A stretch of 64,000 nucleotides of DNA from Terriglobales bacterium (GTDB lineage: Bacteria > Acidobacteriota > Terriglobia > Terriglobales > Acidobacteriaceae), in assembly GCA_035624455.1 (NCBI GenBank), contig DASPRM010000075.1, forward strand, positions 62,001 to 126,000, given 5' to 3'. The position numbers and the translations under genes are program-made. Shown here in pieces: positions 60,386-64,000 of this stretch. Numbering within the stretch: position 1 is the first letter of the stretch; each line of letters opens with the position of its first letter. The notes under the pieces are model-generated. The model had not been told where the DNA came from and did no database searches. It saw nothing but the letters and a program-made list of their open reading frames with translations.

Positions 60386-61873
60386 ATGCCCGATACCCAA
60401 CCTGTGACGGTATCGTCGGGAGCCGGCAAAGTTGAGCAACCCCATCTCATTCGCGGAATCGGCCTCGGCGAAGCCACCGCGCTGAACATGATCGACATGA
60501 TTGGGGTTGGGCCGTTCATCACCTTCCCCCTCATCATCTCTGCCATGGGTGGACCTCAGGCCATGCTGGGCTGGATTTTGGGTGCCTTCTTTGCCATTTG
60601 CGATGGCTTGGTATGGGCTGAGTTGGGCGCGACTATGCCGGGTTCGGGTGGATCGTACCGTTATCTGAAAGAAATCTACGGACCCGAGCGCTGGGGCCGG
60701 TTGATTTCATTCCTCTTCGTCTGGCAGCTTTCCTTCAGCGCGCCGCTTTCGATCGCATCGGGCTGTGTAGGCCTGGCGCGTTATTGCGCCTTCCTCTGGC
60801 CGGGACTCGAAAAGCTTTGGATCAGCCTGCCCTTGCATTTCCCGACTCTCAATGGATCGTCTGAGACCTCATTTCGTGTTACCGGAAGCGCGTTTGTTGC
60901 CGTCGGCGTCTGCCTGCTCGCAGTCTGGCTGCTATATCGCCACATTACAGCCATTGGTTCTCTTTCCAAGCTTCTGTGGGTGGGTGTTGTCGGCACCATG
61001 GCTTGGGTAATCTTTGCTGGAGTAACACACTTCAACTCTGCTCGGGCTTTCGACTTCCCCGCCGGGGCCTTCTCCCTGAGCCGAACATTCTTCAGCGGGC
61101 TGGCTTCTGCAATGCTGGTAGCTACTTATGACTATTGGGGTTACTACAACGTTTGCTTTATTGGTGACGAAATCAAGAATCCTGTTCGCAACATTCCCAG
61201 AGCTCTTATTTATTCAATTCTGGCCGTCGCGGTGCTGTATATCGTGATGAACATCAGCGTTCTGGGGATAATTCCCTGGCGGGAACTGAATTCAGCTGCA
61301 AAATCTGAGTCACGTTTTTACGTTATGTCCGTCTTAATGCAGAGGACATACGGAGCTTGGGCTGCCAATCTCATCACGGTCTTGATTATGTGGACCGCCT
61401 TCGCCTCCGTGTTCTCGCTCCTGCTCGGTTATTCCCGCGTCCCATACGCCGCCGCTCTCGACGGCAACTACTTCAAAGCATTCGCTCGGCTTCATCCGCG
61501 CTACAACTTCCCATACATTTCTTTGATCTCACTGGGTGCCGTCGCGGCCGTATTCTGCTTTTTTCGTCTGGCGGACATCATTGCCGCCCTAGTGGTAATC
61601 CGAATCATGATTCAATTCTTTGTGCAGGCGATCGGGCTGATTGTGCTGCGCGTCCGACGACCGGAGATGCCGCGCCCGTTCCGTATGTGGCTGTACCCGT
61701 TGCCGGCGCTGATTGCCTCACTCGGCTTTCTCTATATTCTTTCTGTGCGCGGGCGGGAAATCACCTATGGTCTGGTAATCCTGCTCCTGGGCGTAATCGT
61801 TTACATGGCCCGGTCTTGGCGGCGTGGCGAATGGCCGTTCGCCGCATCGCTCGAAAGCACCGGAACAAGCTGA
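60386..61873 (+). CDS. APC family amino acid permease
   Basis: The 495-residue protein has 12 membrane helices and the APC signature in helices 1-2 (MIGVGPFITFPLIISAMGG, with the Gly-rich unwound part) and GATMPGSGGSYRYLKEIYGP. It would carry amino acids or related amines with protons or by exchange. It starts nine bases after the PIG-L gene and precedes an MFS gene by 26 bases, so the three are probably co-transcribed. The substrate cannot be deduced; a link with products released by the deacetylase is possible but unproven. Confidence 0.92.
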   Translation: MPDTQPVTVSSGAGKVEQPHLIRGIGLGEATALNMIDMIGVGPFITFPLIISAMGGPQAMLGWILGAFFAICDGLVWAELGATMPGSGGSYRYLKEIYGPERWGRLISFLFVWQLSFSAPLSIASGCVGLARYCAFLWPGLEKLWISLPLHFPTLNGSSETSFRVTGSAFVAVGVCLLAVWLLYRHITAIGSLSKLLWVGVVGTMAWVIFAGVTHFNSARAFDFPAGAFSLSRTFFSGLASAMLVATYDYWGYYNVCFIGDEIKNPVRNIPRALIYSILAVAVLYIVMNISVLGIIPWRELNSAAKSESRFYVMSVLMQRTYGAWAANLITVLIMWTAFASVFSLLLGYSRVPYAAALDGNYFKAFARLHPRYNFPYISLISLGAVAAVFCFFRLADIIAALVVIRIMIQFFVQAIGLIVLRVRRPEMPRPFRMWLYPLPALIASLGFLYILSVRGREITYGLVILLLGVIVYMARSWRRGEWPFAASLESTGTS

Positions 61874-61899
61874 CTGTGGCGGGTGGAAATCAGGCATAA

Positions 61900-63174
61900 A
61901 TGGCCGAAACTGGTACACAACTGAACGCGTTGCCGCTCATCAAGCGACGCCTCTCGGCCTGGGACCCGCTTCGAGAGCCATTATTTCGATCGCTGTGGAT
62001 TGCCGCCGTCGCTTCCTACACCGGCACCTGGATGCAAAACGTCGGGACCGGCTGGCTTATGGCCTCTCTCACCAACTCTCCCGTGATGGTCGGGCTGGTG
62101 CAGGCTGCCAGTTCCCTCCCCGTGTTCTTGGTAGTCATTCCCGCGGGCGCGCTCGCCGATATGGTCGACCGCCGCCGTCTGCTCATCCTGACTCAATCCT
62201 GGATGGTAATCGCAGCTGCGGCCCTTGGCATCCTCACCATCTTTCAGGTGGTGACGCCCGGTCTGCTGTTGCTGTTCACCTTTCTTCTCGGCCTAGGTGC
62301 CGCCACGAATGACCCGCCCTGGCAAGCGATCACCCACGAGATGGTTTCGGAAGAGAATTTTCCAGCCGCGGTGGCGCTCAATTCGGCAGGCTTCAACGTA
62401 GCCCGCGCCGTGGGGCCCGCCCTGGGCGGCCTTATCATCGCCGCCTGGGGCTCGGGCGTGGCTTTCCTGATCAATGCCGCTTCGTTTTTTGGCGTGATCT
62501 GGATTCTCTATTGCTGGAAGCGTGTTCCGCACGAAGATCCCATGCCCGCCAAAGATGTTTTCGCCGCCATCCGCACTGGTTTTCAATACGCGCGCCAGTC
62601 TTCTGCTATGCAGTCTGTCCTGATTCGCACTGGCGTTTTTAGCCTCTCGGCGACCGCACTCTGGGCGATGCTGCCGTTGATCGCCAAGCCCTATGGATCG
62701 ATTGGCTACGGCACGATGCTGGCGTTCTTTGGAGTGGGCGCGCTCGCCGGAGCCGCCATGCTTCCTCGGTTTCGTCGTGCATTTAGCGTCCACAAGATGG
62801 TGACGTCAGCCACAGTGTTATACGCTGCGGTCACTTCCGCCTCCGGCTACCTCGGCAGCTTTTGGGCGCTATGCATTGTGCTGTTCGCGGGAGGCGTAGG
62901 CTGGATCATTATCCTGGCCAGCCTGAATGTGTCCGCTCAGATCTTGTCGCCAGTCTGGCTGCGCGCCCGCACGTTATCCATGTACTTGCTGGTGCTGCAA
63001 GGAGGCATGGCTGCCGGCAGCGCATTCTGGGGCGGAGTTGCGGGGCGCTTTGGAATCGCGAACGCACTCTCAGCGGCGGCCGTGGCTCTTGTATTGGGCG
63101 TGTTCGCCAGCCGCAATCATCGCCTGCGGGCCGACCAGGCAGACTTTCCCGCTTCGCCAGTAGTTGAGAGCTGA
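61900..63174 (+). CDS. MFS transporter (EntS/DHA3-like)
   Basis: A 424-residue major facilitator with 11-12 helices. Family marks are FRSLWIAAVASYTGTWMQNV, LADMVDRRRLLILTQSWMV (the loop 2-3 Asp-Arg motif) and NSAGFNVARAVGPALGGLI. This pattern fits the DHA3 drug/siderophore exporter group (EntS-like). It is the last gene of a PIG-L, APC, MFS series. The stop lies inside a 14-base palindrome (63168-63181) shared with the convergent OmpA gene end, which may aid termination but lacks a T-run. Confidence 0.9.
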   Translation: MAETGTQLNALPLIKRRLSAWDPLREPLFRSLWIAAVASYTGTWMQNVGTGWLMASLTNSPVMVGLVQAASSLPVFLVVIPAGALADMVDRRRLLILTQSWMVIAAAALGILTIFQVVTPGLLLLFTFLLGLGAATNDPPWQAITHEMVSEENFPAAVALNSAGFNVARAVGPALGGLIIAAWGSGVAFLINAASFFGVIWILYCWKRVPHEDPMPAKDVFAAIRTGFQYARQSSAMQSVLIRTGVFSLSATALWAMLPLIAKPYGSIGYGTMLAFFGVGALAGAAMLPRFRRAFSVHKMVTSATVLYAAVTSASGYLGSFWALCIVLFAGGVGWIIILASLNVSAQILSPVWLRARTLSMYLLVLQGGMAAGSAFWGGVAGRFGIANALSAAAVALVLGVFASRNHRLRADQADFPASPVVES

Positions 63175-63186
63175 TCAGCTCAGGTT

Positions 63187-63648
63187 CTAATTCCCCGCGT
63201 ATTCAAAGCGAACGCGACGGTTCTTGCTCCAGCACTCATCGTCCGTTCCCGGACAAACCGGATACAGCTGTCCCCACCCTGTTGCAAATACGATCTGGCT
63301 TTCTGGAACACCGTGGCTGAGCAGGAACTTCTTCACGTAGTCCGCTCGCTTTTGTGAAAGCACCAGGTTGTAGATCAGCGTGCCACGCGATGATGCATAC
63401 CCATCAATATAGATCTTAATATTCGGGTGAGCCTTGAACCACTCCGCATCCGCCTGCAGAGCAGCTTTGTCATGGGGTTCGTCGTAGTCATTCCATGCAA
63501 ACATCACTTGCCTGACCGATTGGTTGAAATCCGCCTGTTCCGGTCCAAAAAAAGTTACCGGAGTGGACCAGTCATAAAACTGAGCAGATGCGCTTATAGA
63601 GCTTAAAACGAGCACTAGCACGATATAACAAAGCGCCGAGAGCCTCAT
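63187..63648 (-). CDS. OmpA family (Pal-like) periplasmic protein
   Basis: The ATG at 63648, eight bases after a GGAG, starts a 153-residue protein with a signal peptide (ALCYIVLVLVLSSISASA). The remainder is an OmpA C-terminal peptidoglycan-binding domain: IDGYASSRGTLIYNLVLSQK, RADYVKKFLLSHGV, and a final KNRRVRFEY. Two Cys close to the C-terminus (PVCPGTDDECW) may form a disulfide. There is no lipobox or barrel, so it is a soluble or loosely attached periplasmic protein binding meso-diaminopimelate-type peptidoglycan. Confidence 0.9.
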   Translation of the reverse strand: MRLSALCYIVLVLVLSSISASAQFYDWSTPVTFFGPEQADFNQSVRQVMFAWNDYDEPHDKAALQADAEWFKAHPNIKIYIDGYASSRGTLIYNLVLSQKRADYVKKFLLSHGVPESQIVFATGWGQLYPVCPGTDDECWSKNRRVRFEYAGN

Positions 63649-63806
63649 ATCTCCAGCTCCTTTCGAGTGCAAGAACAATGACCGATTTCGCATTTATAGC
63701 ATCGAGAGCCCAGGATCCTGCCACAGAATGTACTGGGTGTTTGTTAATGTTCCGTTACAGATTCCGCTCGCATCTCCCCTCGAGCGAGACGGCGCCCCTG
63801 CCAGTG

Positions 63807-63998
63807 TCAATCCACGTAAAGCGCCGCCGATCCTCCCACCCACTCCAGATTCCGGTTGTGATCCACTCCCATCATTTTGCCTCGCCCCATGCGCACCAGG
63901 CCCATGACCGGTAAAAGCCGATCCAGCCAGATGTACATGATTCGCACCTCCGCCTGCGTCGGACCGTGCGGAGTATCGATCACCGGAGTGAAATTCAT
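63807..63998 (-). CDS. hypothetical protein, probably cut by the window edge
   Basis: The frame ends at 63807 and is open to the right edge; an ATG lies at 63998 but the frame could begin outside. The 63 visible residues (for instance YIWLDRLLPVMGLVRMGRGK and NLEWVGGSAALYVD) match no family I know and look like the C-terminal end of a larger globular protein. The 158 bases between it and the OmpA start hold nothing I can name. Confidence 0.45.
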   Translation of the reverse strand: MNFTPVIDTPHGPTQAEVRIMYIWLDRLLPVMGLVRMGRGKMMGVDHNRNLEWVGGSAALYVD

Positions 63999-64000
63999 TT

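Noticed and set aside
63168-63181. Perfect palindrome GAGCTGATCAGCTC as a bidirectional terminator
   Set aside because: The stem is short and there is no T-run on either side; it overlaps a stop codon and can be chance.
1-64000. CRISPR array, prophage, transposase or integron
   Set aside because: No regularly spaced repeats, cas genes, transposases, integrases or phage structural genes were found on either strand.

Overview
The window reads as a chromosomal segment of an acidobacterium, probably close to Koribacter or Sulfotelmatobacter. This is inferred from gene content (a menaquinol-type bc complex with a multiheme c subunit, ctaA/ctaB, glcDEF, fused acyl-CoA dehydratase activases, an IDH3-like isocitrate dehydrogenase) and from base composition; no rRNA or tRNA gene is present to confirm it. 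Most genes look intact and chromosomal. No prophage, insertion sequence or CRISPR array was seen.

0-11 kb: a small unknown gene, a tandem ACT protein, the glycolate oxidase genes glcD-glcE-glcF, a small exported protein with three copies of a Cys-containing motif, and a periplasm-facing formate dehydrogenase (fdhA-fdhB-fdhI). FdhA is read through an in-frame UGA as selenocysteine and carries a matching SECIS hairpin. 11-15.4 kb: an orphan histidine kinase, a cloverleaf-like structured element, a Fur-box-like site before an outer-membrane barrel gene, a frameshifted glycerol kinase remnant, and a response regulator joined to a decayed kinase ATPase domain.

15.4-21.5 kb: a short flagellar operon on the minus strand (two sigma-54 regulators, flgB, flgC, fliE, fliF). 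It ends in a chimera of the FliG N-terminal region joined in frame to an HDOD domain; fliH, fliI and the torque-generating part of fliG are missing here. 21.6-28.8 kb: an NRAMP-related transporter with an altered metal site, a HAD phosphatase, a lytic transglycosylase, a flippase-like membrane protein, nrdR, an NAD-type isocitrate dehydrogenase and ferrochelatase.

28.8-41.6 kb: a respiratory block of Rieske protein (with a duplicated N-terminal module), split cytochrome b, an eight-haem cytochrome c, a cupredoxin lipoprotein, haem A and haem O synthases, an ABC exporter, a DUF420 membrane protein and two less familiar genes. HemH lies immediately upstream, so haem supply and haem-rich complexes are grouped.

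41.7-64 kb: a secreted M20 hydrolase; a ferredoxin; a two-gene HgdC/HgdB-like ATP-driven reductase system of unknown substrate; transketolase; a PatZ-like acyl-CoA synthetase/acetyltransferase; 2-oxoglutarate dehydrogenase E1; a secreted PIG-L family deacetylase; an APC permease; an MFS exporter; an OmpA-like protein; and a fragment at the right edge. The strongest candidates for something new are the FliG-HDOD chimera, the cloverleaf element, the duplicated Rieske module and the HgdC/HgdB-like system.
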